64,000 bases of DNA, from the NCBI RefSeq assembly GCF_021389935.1, contig NZ_CP089979.1:1593001-1657000 (forward strand). Reading direction: 5' to 3'. This document shows, one piece after another, positions 17,300 to 26,890 of the stretch. Every line of letters begins with the position of its first letter. Within the stretch, counting starts at the first letter, position 1. The notes beneath the pieces are model-generated. The model made no database searches, was not told the origin of the DNA, and worked only from the letters and a program-made list of their open reading frames with translations. This stretch comes from Fulvivirga ligni. GTDB taxonomy: Bacteria > Bacteroidota > Bacteroidia > Cytophagales > Cyclobacteriaceae. The translations under genes were made by a program, and so were the position numbers.

Positions 17300-19033
17300 A
17301 TGCAGTTAAGCGAACAAGAGCTCGTAAGAAGAGAAGCTAAGGAAGAATTAGAAAAGTTAGGGATCAATCCTTACCCTTCAGAATTATTTGAAGTTAATGT
17401 GTCAACTAAGGAGATTAAGGATAACTACGAGAAACAAAAGTTAGATTATAAGAATATTTCGCTTGCTGGAAGATTAATGAGTAAAAGGGTAATGGGCTCA
17501 GCTTCGTTCGCTGAGATTCAGGACTCTAAAGGAAAGCTTCAGATATATGTAAGAAGGGATGATATCTGTCCTGGAGACGATAAAACATTATATAATACGG
17601 TATTCAAAAAACTTCTGGATAGAGGTGATTTTATAGGAGTTAAAGGATACGTGTTTACAACTCAGACCGGTGAGCTTTCTGTTCACGTTACAGAACTAAC
17701 GGTTCTTTCTAAATCTTTAAAACCGCTACCAGCAGTAAAGGAAACAAAGGATGAAGAAGGAAACATCGTAAAGCATGATGCTTTCTCATCTCCTGAATTA
17801 AGATACCGCCAGAGATATGTGGATTTAGTGGTTAACTCTCATGTAAAAGATGCTTTCATTAAAAGAACGCAGCTGGTAAATAGCATGAGAAATTATCTGA
17901 ATGACAAAGGTTATTTAGAAGTAGAAACGCCTATTCTTCAGCCATTATACGGAGGTGCGGCTGCCAGACCATTTAAAACGCATCATAATACCTTAGATAT
18001 GACATTGTATTTAAGGATTGCCAATGAGCTTTACCTAAAAAGGCTTATTGTAGGTGGTTTTGATGGCGTGTATGAGTTCTCTAAAGATTTTAGAAATGAG
18101 GGAATGTCTCGTTTCCATAATCCTGAATTTACACAAGTTGAGCTTTATGTGGCCTACAAAGATTACTATTGGATGATGGATCTGGTAGAAGAAATGATAG
18201 AAAAAGTGGCGCTTGATCTTCATGGAACTACCAAAGTGCAAGTAGGTGAAAATGTTATTGACTTCCAGAGACCATGGAAGAGATTTACCATGTTTGAAGC
18301 TATTGAACATTTTACAGGTATTGATATCTCTGAAATGAATGAGGAGGAGCTGATAAAAACAGCAAAAGAGCTTAATGTACCTATCGATGAAACAATGGGC
18401 AAAGGTAAGCTTATAGATGAAATCTTTGGTGAGAAGTGCGAAGGACAGCTTATACAGCCAACCTTCATCACTGATTACCCGGTAGAGATGTCTCCTTTGG
18501 CTAAGAAACACCGTGAAAAAGAGGGATTAGTAGAAAGATTTGAAGCCATTGCCAACGGAAAAGAAATCTGTAATGCATTCTCAGAGCTTAACGATCCTAT
18601 CGATCAGAGAGAAAGATTTGAAGAGCAGCTGGAGTTAGGTAAAAGAGGCGATGACGAGGCTATGACTTTAGACGAAGATTTCCTTCGTGCTTTAGAATAT
18701 GGTATGCCTCCAACAGCTGGTCTGGGAGTAGGAATTGATAGATTGTCAATGATCATGACCAATTCTAACTCTATCCAGGATGTGCTTTTCTTCCCTCAAA
18801 TGAAGCCAGAGAAGAAAGTGGCTTATGCTACAGTAGAAGACTATGCGAAAATAGGAATTAGAGAAGATCTAGTGCCAATTATTCAAAAGCTTGGCTTGCT
18901 TACAGTGAAGCAGGTGAAGGAAGCAAATGCCAATAAGTTATTTAATGATGTATGTGGTACACGTAAGAAGATGAAACTTAATGACGTGAAAAACCCAACA
19001 TTAGAAGAAGTTACAGCATGGATTGAAGGGTAA
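17300..19033 (+). CDS. lysS: Lysyl-tRNA synthetase, class II
   Basis: A 577-residue class II aminoacyl-tRNA synthetase charging tRNA-Lys. An OB-fold anticodon-binding domain (about 55-150) precedes the catalytic domain, with motif 2 [18 protein letters not shown] and motif 3 [14 protein letters not shown]. After residue about 505 there is an extra 70-residue C-terminal helical domain ([18 protein letters not shown] and on), normal for Bacteroidota and absent from E. coli LysS (about 505 residues). The ATG start follows a good -7 box, and a terminator follows the stop. Confidence 0.95.
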   Translation: MQLSEQELVRREAKEELEKLGINPYPSELFEVNVSTKEIKDNYEKQKLDYKNISLAGRLMSKRVMGSASFAEIQDSKGKLQIYVRRDDICPGDDKTLYNTVFKKLLDRGDFIGVKGYVFTTQTGELSVHVTELTVLSKSLKPLPAVKETKDEEGNIVKHDAFSSPELRYRQRYVDLVVNSHVKDAFIKRTQLVNSMRNYLNDKGYLEVETPILQPLYGGAAARPFKTHHNTLDMTLYLRIANELYLKRLIVGGFDGVYEFSKDFRNEGMSRFHNPEFTQVELYVAYKDYYWMMDLVEEMIEKVALDLHGTTKVQVGENVIDFQRPWKRFTMFEAIEHFTGIDISEMNEEELIKTAKELNVPIDETMGKGKLIDEIFGEKCEGQLIQPTFITDYPVEMSPLAKKHREKEGLVERFEAIANGKEICNAFSELNDPIDQRERFEEQLELGKRGDDEAMTLDEDFLRALEYGMPPTAGLGVGIDRLSMIMTNSNSIQDVLFFPQMKPEKKVAYATVEDYAKIGIREDLVPIIQKLGLLTVKQVKEANANKLFNDVCGTRKKMKLNDVKNPTLEEVTAWIEG

Positions 19034-19060
19034 TCCTTCTTGGCAAAACTTATAAACCAA

Positions 19061-19089
19061 AAGGCTATCTCAATGAGGTAGCCTTTTTT
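19061..19089. terminator. Bidirectional terminator between lysS and lptD
   Basis: AGGCTATCTC and GAGGTAGCCT pair (one G-T) around a 3-base loop and are followed by TTTTTT on the plus strand; on the minus strand the stem is followed by TTTT. It serves both convergent genes. Confidence 0.8.
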
Positions 19090-19110
19090 GATTTTATAGA
19101 AAACTGAACA

Positions 19111-21813
19111 TTAGTTGTCGTAGAAACTTCTTGTTCTGTTCAGTTTAAGGTCTTGAAGTAGAGCTGATTTTACTCTTATGGTGAAGTTGTAGTTAGTGTA
19201 AACTCCAAATGGAGTCCAGTTTAAGTTCATCTCCCAGCAGTGTAGGTCTCTTGAAATTCCAAAAGTAGTGGCAGAGACTGCTTTTTTCACAAAGTCATAA
19301 CCAGTATTAAAGGTTATTTTCCATTTTTCAGATAGTGAAAAGTCACCAGACATACGGAGCGTCTGAGTGATGTTGGCTTCCTTAAAACCTACTTTTGAAT
19401 AGTTAAAACTATAGTTAAGCCTTAAACTCCAGGGGATAGTAAAATCTACATAAGAGTCCGGGTTGTTCAGCAAATAATCCTTGTCTGTTTGGTTGAGGTC
19501 TGAATTGTTAATTCTGTCTCGCGTTTCTTCATCGCTCTTCTGGCCTTTGGGGTTTAAATTGGTGCTCAGGGCAATGTTAGCATTACTCAGCTGCCCTAAT
19601 CCCTGGCCGTTATTCCAGGCATATTGATCTATTCTGGTTTGCGTGATAACCTGCTCACCTCTAGAGTTTTCAGAGATATTATCAATTCTATATAAATACG
19701 GGTTTACCGTACCTGATAGGTTAACGTTAACTTTCTTTTTGAAAACTGAGGTGTTAGCTCTGAATGTAATATTCGAAAGTTTAAAAGAGTCTGCTACGAA
19801 GTTATATGAGGTGTTAAATCCAAAGCTATTGAGTATGGGAATCTTCTCGGCCTTGTTGGTCGAGTCTGCCTTGGCTTCGTTTTTCATTTCCAGGGAGTTG
19901 TTTAAGCCAAAACTGATGGACCCACTTTCGCCATAGGAGGGTGCTGAATAAACATATCCCTGATATCTAGATTTTAACTGTACATCTCCTTCTTCGGTAG
20001 TAAGCTGTTGCCAATAATCGTATTTAGGATCCCCAAAATCTGGCCGATAGGAAAGTGACATGGTTGGGTTCATTACGTGCCTTATCTTTATCTTACCTTG
20101 TTTCAAATTAAAGAAACCATACAGTCGGGTACTAAAGCTGGTGCTGAAGCTGTACTCATATACTCTGTTGAATCCTGGAATAGTGTCTGCGATTTGAGCT
20201 GTTGTGCCGTCATCATCCAGCTCCCATTGTAGTTTGTCGAAATACCAGTTTTCGGAATAGTTGAATGATGGTGAAGCAGTGAAGTACTTTAAAAGTTTAA
20301 AAGAAGTACTTAAAGGAATCTTATGCTGAAGCCCTTTTCTTGAATTTTCGAAGAACAAACCCAGATTATCAAAGGTAAATGGAGCAATACTATCCTGTGC
20401 AGGATTAGAGCCAATTCGGCCTAAATTGTTAGTGATGTTGTTGGTTCCGGTTAGCGAGTATCTTACGTTAAGTTTTTCCACCCAGCTGTCTGAAGCTCCA
20501 TTTTTACTTTTAAATGGATAAACATTGGTCATGTTAAATGACAAAGAGGGTAAAAGTAAATCCACCTCTCTGGTAGAAACGTCTTGGTTGTGTCTCATAC
20601 TCAAACCCAGAGAGAAGGGAGTGCCCTGAAAAGTTTTTGAGTAAGATACGTTGGAGCTTAGCTTTCTGGTAAAGTTGTTGATTCCGTTCTGGCCATCATC
20701 AGTGCTAAATCCTAAATAGTTATTTGAGTTGTATGACGAAGTTGCAGCGTTTACTGAAGCAGAAAAACGGCTATTGCCTTTAGACTGAGGTGTATGGCTA
20801 ATGGATAGTCGGTAGTCATTTCGAGTATCTTGATCTTCTATATTGGATGAAAGTCTGAGTTTAGTGTAATCGAAGTTGATATTACCATTATAGGCATATC
20901 TCTTTTTGTATACAGTGTTTAAATGAACTCCATGTCCTCCTTTAGAATAAACATCGCCTCTAAGGGCGACTTTCACATAATCACTTATATCGAAAAAGTA
21001 CCCGCCACCTCTGAGGTAGAAACCACGTACTCTTTCTTCACCATAAGAAGGGATGATAATACCTGAAGAAGCTTCATTTTTAGCCGGGAACATCCCGAAT
21101 ATAAAACCCAAGGGTGTTGGTACGTCATTTATTTCCAGATTAAATGGCCCGGCAACTATCTTGTCATCAGGAATGGCTTTAGTTTTTCTGGCTCTGATTC
21201 GGTAATGCGGGTGGGCCAGGTCACATGTAGTATAAGTGTTGTCAATACTAAAAAGCTCATTCTCAGAGTTTTTAAATACAGTTTTTCCGTGTAGATATCC
21301 TTCGCCCTGCTGGGTGACTACTTCAGTGATTTTCGCGTTACCAGTTTTAAAGTTATAAATAATGTCTTTGGTCTCGTAAGTTTCGGCACCATTTTGAAAG
21401 ATAGGATAGCCAACTTTTCTACCTAACGAGTCAAGCTTACCGTGTGCAGTTAGCGTTTGTTTGTTGTAATCAATTTCAATTTCATCGGCCTCTAGTTTGA
21501 TGTTTCCATAATCAATTTTCGCATCACCATAAAGCTTTACTATTTTTGTGCTGATGGAAAAATTGATAGAATCTCTGGCAGAATAATTGATTGTGGTCTG
21601 GATATCACCTTTTGGAGTCTCATTTTTTAAAGAATCCGCAACCAATACTGTACTATCGCTGTTAACGGTAGTGTCAGCATTTATTGATTTTTTACCCAAA
21701 GTCTCCGTAGGTGCATTTAAATTTTTTTCAGGAGTTTGAGCATGACATATAGAAATGAATAAACCAAAAAAGACTAAAAGTAGTGTGTACTTGGCAGAAG
21801 ACAAGAATTCCAA
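19111..21813 (-). CDS. LptD-family LPS transport protein (outer-membrane barrel)
   Basis: About 900 residues. After a signal peptide (LLLVFFGLFISICHAQ) there is a low-complexity linker, an OstA/LptA-like jellyroll (about 85-205, with LYGDAKIDYGNIKLEADEIE) and a very long C-terminal beta-barrel rich in alternating aromatic and polar residues, ending FTIRVKSALLQDLKLNRTRSFYDN-like. This is the Bacteroidota LptD-like family inserting lipopolysaccharide in the outer membrane. The reading frame is open to an ATG at 21915 inside the divergent amidase gene, but a -7 box at 21862-21869 favours TTG at 21813 or 21804, which also place the signal peptide at the N-terminus. Confidence 0.82.
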   Translation of the reverse strand: MEFLSSAKYTLLLVFFGLFISICHAQTPEKNLNAPTETLGKKSINADTTVNSDSTVLVADSLKNETPKGDIQTTINYSARDSINFSISTKIVKLYGDAKIDYGNIKLEADEIEIDYNKQTLTAHGKLDSLGRKVGYPIFQNGAETYETKDIIYNFKTGNAKITEVVTQQGEGYLHGKTVFKNSENELFSIDNTYTTCDLAHPHYRIRARKTKAIPDDKIVAGPFNLEINDVPTPLGFIFGMFPAKNEASSGIIIPSYGEERVRGFYLRGGGYFFDISDYVKVALRGDVYSKGGHGVHLNTVYKKRYAYNGNINFDYTKLRLSSNIEDQDTRNDYRLSISHTPQSKGNSRFSASVNAATSSYNSNNYLGFSTDDGQNGINNFTRKLSSNVSYSKTFQGTPFSLGLSMRHNQDVSTREVDLLLPSLSFNMTNVYPFKSKNGASDSWVEKLNVRYSLTGTNNITNNLGRIGSNPAQDSIAPFTFDNLGLFFENSRKGLQHKIPLSTSFKLLKYFTASPSFNYSENWYFDKLQWELDDDGTTAQIADTIPGFNRVYEYSFSTSFSTRLYGFFNLKQGKIKIRHVMNPTMSLSYRPDFGDPKYDYWQQLTTEEGDVQLKSRYQGYVYSAPSYGESGSISFGLNNSLEMKNEAKADSTNKAEKIPILNSFGFNTSYNFVADSFKLSNITFRANTSVFKKKVNVNLSGTVNPYLYRIDNISENSRGEQVITQTRIDQYAWNNGQGLGQLSNANIALSTNLNPKGQKSDEETRDRINNSDLNQTDKDYLLNNPDSYVDFTIPWSLRLNYSFNYSKVGFKEANITQTLRMSGDFSLSEKWKITFNTGYDFVKKAVSATTFGISRDLHCWEMNLNWTPFGVYTNYNFTIRVKSALLQDLKLNRTRSFYDN

Positions 21814-21861
21814 TTTGCGTAGCGTATTTTTCGGTTTTAGAGAAAAAATTACAATTTTGTG

Positions 21862-21883
21862 CAAAGTTATTGGAATAACTTTT
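21862..21883. promoter_or_regulatory. Palindromic divergent promoter of lptD and the amidase gene
   Basis: AAGTTATTGGAATAACTT (21864-21881) is a perfect inverted repeat with a 2-base centre. Its arms carry opposite -7-like boxes: TAACTTTG on the minus strand (21862-21869) toward lptD and TAACTTTT on the plus strand (21876-21883) toward the amidase gene. Confidence 0.5.
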
Positions 21884-21898
21884 AAGAAGCGAAAGATT

Positions 21899-22702
21899 GT
21901 GAAGAATATTGCCATAGTTTTTCTTCTGTTAGCAATAACCTTGCTAACTTCATCTACACCGATAAGAAGAACAGATTTTAAAGTAAGAACAGTAGTTATT
22001 GATGCCGGACATGGTGGTCATGATCCAGGTACTCATGGTAGTAGCACTAAGGAAAAAGACCTGGTTTTAGCCGTGGCTTTGAAGGTTGGTGGCTACATAG
22101 AAGAGTATTTGCCAGATGTAAAGGTGATCTACACCAGAGATGATGATACTTTTGTGCCACTAAAAGGAAGAGCAGAAATAGCTAATAAAAATAAAGCTGA
22201 TGTTTTCATTTCTATTCACGCTAACTCATTGCCAGATAACGTAAGCGCTGATCGAAAAAGCAGAATCAGAGGCACTGAAACTTATGTAATGGGAGCTCAA
22301 AATACTGGTCGAAACCTGGAGGTAGCCAAAAGGGAAAACTCGGTAATTATGCTTGAGGAGGATTACGAAAAAACATACGGCTTCGATCCTAAGTCACCAG
22401 AGTCATACATTCTTTTTTCTCTTACGCAGTCTGCTTTTCAAGAAAAAAGTATTTACTTGGCAACACAAATTGAAAATCAATTTAAACAGAGAGCGGGTAG
22501 AAACAGTTTAGGAGTAAAACAGTCAAGTTTATATGTGTTGTGGAGTACGGCTATGCCGAGTGTATTGGTAGAAATCGGATACTTGTCTAACACCACTGAA
22601 GAAAAACAACTGAATGATGCTTCCGTTCAAGGAAATATAGCCTCTGGAATTTTTAGAGCTTTCAGAGATTATAAAAATGAAATTGAATCTTTAAACAAAT
22701 AA
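21899..22702 (+). CDS. N-acetylmuramoyl-L-alanine amidase (AmiC type)
   Basis: About 267 residues of an Amidase_3 zinc enzyme that cleaves the peptide stem from peptidoglycan during cell separation. Zinc and catalytic motifs: VIDAGHGGHDPG, FISIHANS and VLVEIGYLSN, with the final Glu. I chose GTG at 21899 because it gives MKNIAIVFLLLAITLL, a clean signal/anchor segment, directly after a -7-like box; an ATG at 21755 is in frame but would overlap lptD by over 50 bases and bury the signal segment. mlaD follows 3 bases after the stop. Confidence 0.88.
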   Translation: MKNIAIVFLLLAITLLTSSTPIRRTDFKVRTVVIDAGHGGHDPGTHGSSTKEKDLVLAVALKVGGYIEEYLPDVKVIYTRDDDTFVPLKGRAEIANKNKADVFISIHANSLPDNVSADRKSRIRGTETYVMGAQNTGRNLEVAKRENSVIMLEEDYEKTYGFDPKSPESYILFSLTQSAFQEKSIYLATQIENQFKQRAGRNSLGVKQSSLYVLWSTAMPSVLVEIGYLSNTTEEKQLNDASVQGNIASGIFRAFRDYKNEIESLNK

Positions 22703-22705
22703 TAA

Positions 22706-23659
22706 GTGAAGATATCCAAAGAGTTAAAGGTTGGCGTATTTATGATGTTCTCTATCGCCATTCTTTATTTAGGTTTTAATTACCTTAAAGGAGTTGATTT
22801 TTTCTCGTCTAATTCTAAATACTACGCTGTTTATGATAATGTGGATGGATTAACACCCTCTAACCCCATTTTCATTAATGGTTTTGTGGTAGGTCGTGTA
22901 AGCAGTATAAAGCTGCTTCAGAATTATAATGATCAGGTACTGGTAGAGATGGATATTGATGGAGATATTACTTTAGGAGACTCTGCTATTGCTAAGCTGA
23001 ATAGTGATTTTCTGGGTAATAAATCTATTTTGTTGAGCACAGGAAATGTAGACAAGCCATTAATGCCTGGAGATACATTAATTGCTATACTTGATAAAGG
23101 TATTGCTGACATTCTTGCAGAAAGTGCTCAGCCCGTAGCCAATAATCTGGAAGCTACCATAAAAAAAATAAACTCTATTTTAGATAACTTGAATGGAAAC
23201 AGTCAGAAAATAAATAGAATGATGGACGGTTTTGAAAGAACTCCGGTTGTTTTAAATGCTACTATAGTAGAAGTAAAACAAAGGCTAGGCTCTATCAATG
23301 AAACATTTGATGAGGTAGGAAGTCAGCTGAACTCTACGCTGGCGCAAGCAGAGCCTATGCTATCTAATCTGACACAATTTAGTGATTCATTAAAAAGGCT
23401 CGAGCTGAATGAGACGGTAAGAAAGGCAAACGAAGCCGTAGGCAACCTCAATGAAGCTGTAAAGCAATTCACTCAGAATGATGGCACCCTAGGTAAGCTT
23501 ATTAATGAAGACTCGCTTTATAATAATCTTAATAATACGGTTCGAAGTCTGGATGCGCTCATCATCCACTTGGATACACAACCAAAAGACTTCCTATCTC
23601 CTTTTGGTAGGAAAAAGTCAAAAATTGAAAAAAATAGAAGAGAGGCTGCTGAAGATTAG
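22706..23659 (+). CDS. MlaD/MCE-family lipid transport protein
   Basis: A 317-residue periplasmic protein anchored by one helix at about residues 8-26. An MCE domain (about 37-115, with YDNVDGLTPSNPIFINGFVVGRVSSI) is followed by a long helical region with repeated polar heptads and the end SPFGRKKSK. MlaD-like proteins pass phospholipids between the membranes as partners of an MlaFE ABC transporter; no such permease is in the window. The start is GTG at 22706, 3 bases after the amidase stop, so the two are an operon. Confidence 0.85.
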   Translation: MKISKELKVGVFMMFSIAILYLGFNYLKGVDFFSSNSKYYAVYDNVDGLTPSNPIFINGFVVGRVSSIKLLQNYNDQVLVEMDIDGDITLGDSAIAKLNSDFLGNKSILLSTGNVDKPLMPGDTLIAILDKGIADILAESAQPVANNLEATIKKINSILDNLNGNSQKINRMMDGFERTPVVLNATIVEVKQRLGSINETFDEVGSQLNSTLAQAEPMLSNLTQFSDSLKRLELNETVRKANEAVGNLNEAVKQFTQNDGTLGKLINEDSLYNNLNNTVRSLDALIIHLDTQPKDFLSPFGRKKSKIEKNRREAAED

Positions 23660-23670
23660 CAGCCTTTTCT
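23644..23670 (+). terminator. Terminator overlapping the 3' end of the mlaD-like gene
   Basis: GGCTGCT (23644-23650) pairs with AGCAGCC (23658-23664) and is followed by TTTTCT. The left arm is coding sequence and the stop codon lies at the foot of the loop. The following gap to 23826 holds another weak hairpin (GCGTT/AACGC near 23720-23745) and no other feature. Confidence 0.7.
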
Positions 23671-23826
23671 ATTCCTGTCTTTCTACACACAATCCCGATG
23701 GTTTTCTGATAGTTTTTGCGTTATTTTATACAAACGCTAACTATTATAATTAATGATGTACACTAAGTGCATTCAGCTTCCTCATAGGCTGTTTTTTAGC
23801 ATTGGTGTGTCAGTTTATTTATCCTT

Positions 23827-25449
23827 ATGAATATAGAATTTAATAAAAACGAAGATCATTTAAAGCAGCTTATCTACCAGCTCGAGAAGAAGGAAGAGAA
23901 GACTAAGCTGGGTGGAGGTGAGAAGAAGATTGCCAAGCAGCATGAGAAGGGAAAACTTACGGCCAGGGAGAGAATCAGCTACCTGGTAGATGAAGGGAGT
24001 GAGCCTTTAGAAATAGGTTTGCTGGCAGGAAATGATATGTACGCGGAGGTAGGTGGCTGCCCTTCAGGGGGTGTGGTCACGGTAATAGGTATGGTACAAG
24101 GCAGAACCTGTGTGATAGTGGCTAACGATGCCACTGTAAAAGCTGGTGCCTGGTTTCCTATTACTGCTAAGAAAAATATGCGAGCCCAGGAAGTGGCCAT
24201 GGAAAACAGACTTCCTATCATTTATTTGGTAGACAGTGCAGGAGTGTTTCTTCCTATGCAAAACGAGATATTTCCAGACAAGGAACACTTCGGTCGTCAG
24301 TTTAGAAATAATGCGAAAATGTCTGCTATGGGCATAGTGCAGATAGCGGCCATAATGGGTAGCTGTGTAGCTGGTGGAGCTTATTTGCCTATCATGTCAG
24401 ATGAGGCTATGATAGTAGATAAAACCGGATCAATATTCTTGGCAGGCTCATATCTGGTAAAGGCAGCTATAGGCGAAAGTATTGATAATGAAGCACTTGG
24501 AGGTGCTACCACTCATTGCGAAATCTCTGGCGTTACTGATAATAAATTTGATAATGATGAAGCTTGCCTGGATTATATCAAATCAATTTTTGATAAAATT
24601 GGAGACGATGAAAAGGCTGGTTTTAGCAGAGTAGAAGCGGTGGAGCCAGAAAAGCCTGAAGATATACTGGGTACGGTGCCGAAAGACAGAACTACTCCTT
24701 ATGATGTGAAGGATGTGATAAAACATCTGGTTGACGGTGGTGAATATGATGAGTATAAGGGTTTGTATGGTAAAACCATTGTTTGTGCTTATGCCAGAAT
24801 TGATGGCTGGGCAGTAGGCATTGTGGCTAACCAGAGAAAGGTGGTAAAAAGTAAGCAAGGTGAGATGCAGATGGGGGGTGTAATCTATTCTGATTCAGCC
24901 GATAAAGCGGCACGATTTATTATGAACTGTAATCAGCGAAAGATACCTTTGGTATTTCTGCAAGACGTTAGTGGTTTCATGGTAGGCAGTAAAGCAGAGC
25001 ATGGTGGCATTATTAAAGACGGAGCTAAAATGGTAAATGCCATGGCTAACTCTACAGTGCCTAAGTTCACCATAGTAATGGGTAACTCATATGGAGCAGG
25101 TAACTACGCCATGTGTGGCAAAGCCTATGATCCTCGTCTTATTTATGCCTGGCCTACATCCCAGATAGCGGTGATGAGTGGCGCCTCGGCAGCGAAGACG
25201 CTATTGCAGATCAAAGTAGCTACATTGAAAGCTCAGGGTAAAGAAATTACTCCTGAAGAAGAAGAAACGTTACTGAAAGAAATTACAGATAAATATAATG
25301 AGGAGCTAAGCCCGTACTATGCGGCTTCCAGATTGTGGGTAGATGGTATCATCGATCCTAGAGAGACCAGAAGGGTTATATCTACTGGTATTGACGCAGC
25401 CAATCATGCTCCTGTAGAAAAGTTTAATGTTGGCGTAATACAAACATAA
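23827..25449 (+). CDS. Acyl-CoA carboxylase beta subunit, methylcrotonyl-CoA carboxylase type
   Basis: A 540-residue carboxyltransferase subunit. Signatures are those of methylcrotonyl-/geranyl-CoA carboxylase beta: [77 protein letters not shown] and later SGFMVGSKAEHGG and NSYGAGNYAMCGKAYDP. It probably acts in leucine or isoprenoid breakdown. It is a distant paralogue of the carboxylase at 2631-4220 and, like it, lacks a neighbouring biotin carboxylase. The SirB1-like gene follows 8 bases downstream. Confidence 0.88.
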   Translation: MNIEFNKNEDHLKQLIYQLEKKEEKTKLGGGEKKIAKQHEKGKLTARERISYLVDEGSEPLEIGLLAGNDMYAEVGGCPSGGVVTVIGMVQGRTCVIVANDATVKAGAWFPITAKKNMRAQEVAMENRLPIIYLVDSAGVFLPMQNEIFPDKEHFGRQFRNNAKMSAMGIVQIAAIMGSCVAGGAYLPIMSDEAMIVDKTGSIFLAGSYLVKAAIGESIDNEALGGATTHCEISGVTDNKFDNDEACLDYIKSIFDKIGDDEKAGFSRVEAVEPEKPEDILGTVPKDRTTPYDVKDVIKHLVDGGEYDEYKGLYGKTIVCAYARIDGWAVGIVANQRKVVKSKQGEMQMGGVIYSDSADKAARFIMNCNQRKIPLVFLQDVSGFMVGSKAEHGGIIKDGAKMVNAMANSTVPKFTIVMGNSYGAGNYAMCGKAYDPRLIYAWPTSQIAVMSGASAAKTLLQIKVATLKAQGKEITPEEEETLLKEITDKYNEELSPYYAASRLWVDGIIDPRETRRVISTGIDAANHAPVEKFNVGVIQT

Positions 25450-25457
25450 GTTACTGA

Positions 25458-26318
25458 ATGAAACAAGAAGAGATAAAGGCCTTAGTATCACTTTTAGATG
25501 ATGAAGATGCTGAAATTATAGCACATGTGGAACAAAAGATTATCTCACTGGGGGGGAGCATGATTCCTATGCTTGAAAATGAGTGGGAAAGCAATCTTAA
25601 TCCTTCTGTGCAATCTCGCATTGAAGACCTTATTCACACTTTACAATATGATTTACTTCAGGAAAGGCTGCAAAAATGGTTTGCTCAGGATGATGGAGAC
25701 TTGCTTGAAGGCATGTGGCTAGTAGCTACTTACCAATATCCCGATCTGGAGTTAACTAAGTTGAGGCAGGATTTTGAACAGATCTATTATGATGCCTGGT
25801 TGGAATTCAAGTCCGATGTGCATCCATATGATCAGGTGAAGTTGTTGAATAGTGTATTGTTTAATAAGCTCAAATTCGGAGCTAATACTAAGAACTTTCA
25901 TTCGCCCAGTAATTCTATGATAAACATTGTGCTGGAATCAAGAAAAGGAAATCCTATATCTCTTTGTGTACTTTACATGCTGGTAGCCAGGAAATTAAAA
26001 ATGCCGGTGTATGGTGTTAACCTGCCAAATCTTTTCATTTTAACTTATAAAAGTGAGATAGATGGGGTGGACCAGTTTTATATCAATGCTTTCAATAGAG
26101 GCCTGATCTTTTCCAAAGATGATATTGATAACTACATCCACGAACTAAGGATAAATCCACAAGACTCTTTTTATGAGCCTTGTGATAATCGTGAAATCGT
26201 ATTGAGATCTTTAAGAAATTTGGTAGTGAGCTTTGATAAAATCGGGGATCACGCTAAATCTGAAGAGATCAAAACTCTGCTTGAGAGCTTGGGTGATCAC
26301 GGTCATTTGGGAATATAA
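25458..26318 (+). CDS. SirB1-like transglutaminase-fold protein
   Basis: A 286-residue cytoplasmic protein. An N-terminal HEAT-like helical stretch (about 1-75) precedes a SirB1/transglutaminase-core-2 region (about 75-285) with NSVLFNKLKFGANT, SRKGNPISLCVLYMLVARKL and VNLPNLFILTY. The Cys in SLCVLYM is where the family keeps a nucleophile-like position; the rest of a catalytic triad cannot be assigned by eye. Biochemical function of this family is not established. It probably shares the mRNA of the preceding carboxylase gene. Confidence 0.75.
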   Translation: MKQEEIKALVSLLDDEDAEIIAHVEQKIISLGGSMIPMLENEWESNLNPSVQSRIEDLIHTLQYDLLQERLQKWFAQDDGDLLEGMWLVATYQYPDLELTKLRQDFEQIYYDAWLEFKSDVHPYDQVKLLNSVLFNKLKFGANTKNFHSPSNSMINIVLESRKGNPISLCVLYMLVARKLKMPVYGVNLPNLFILTYKSEIDGVDQFYINAFNRGLIFSKDDIDNYIHELRINPQDSFYEPCDNREIVLRSLRNLVVSFDKIGDHAKSEEIKTLLESLGDHGHLGI

Positions 26319-26319
26319 A

Positions 26320-26886
26320 TTATCCCCTTTTTACCATACAGCCAATAGGTCTACCACCTTTGGTGGCAGCTTTACCTGAAAGTAAATTATCGATATTTGC
26401 TTTCAGGTATTGATCTTTTACATCAGTAGCTACTTGAGGATTATTGTCAATCGCTCCTTGGTAGAAAACAGAGAAATATCCACCATTATTCTTAAGTAAG
26501 AATACTTCAGGGCTCTTTGAAGCATGAAATGCATTCATCACACTTTGATCTTTATCAGCCAAATAGGGTACTTTTAGTCCCCAGGTAGAAATCTTGTTCG
26601 CCATTTCTGTGGCTGATTCTTTATCTTCTACATGAGAGTTGATCAATATAAATGATAGGCCTTTAGACTCGTATTCAGCTATAAGCTGAGTAATTCTGCC
26701 TTCATAGTAAACAGAGTAAGGGCATACATTGCTAGTGAAAATTACCACCACACCCTTGCTGCTTTTATAATCTGTTAATGAAGTATTGCTACCATCAGTA
26801 ACATTCTTTAACGTAAAGTTGCTCACCTCCTGGCTGAAAGCTTGAAATGAACATAATGCCAATATTAGAACAATTAACTTTTTCAT
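26320..26886 (-). CDS. Exported thioredoxin-fold (redoxin) protein with a single active-site Cys
   Basis: A 188-residue protein with a signal peptide (MKKLIVLILALCSFQAFSQ) and an AhpC/TSA-redoxin fold: GVVVIFTSNVCPYSVYYE, LSFILINSHVED, VPYLADKDQSVMNAF, SPEVFLL. The active-site motif is CPYS: Cys55 is present but the resolving Cys of CxxC is a Ser. Another Cys lies near the C-terminus (PIGCMVKRG). It could be a one-Cys peroxiredoxin-like or an isomerase-like protein in the periplasm. It lies 4 bases downstream of the phosphopantetheinyl transferase gene. Confidence 0.78.
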   Translation of the reverse strand: MKKLIVLILALCSFQAFSQEVSNFTLKNVTDGSNTSLTDYKSSKGVVVIFTSNVCPYSVYYEGRITQLIAEYESKGLSFILINSHVEDKESATEMANKISTWGLKVPYLADKDQSVMNAFHASKSPEVFLLKNNGGYFSVFYQGAIDNNPQVATDVKDQYLKANIDNLLSGKAATKGGRPIGCMVKRG

Positions 26887-26890
26887 GACT

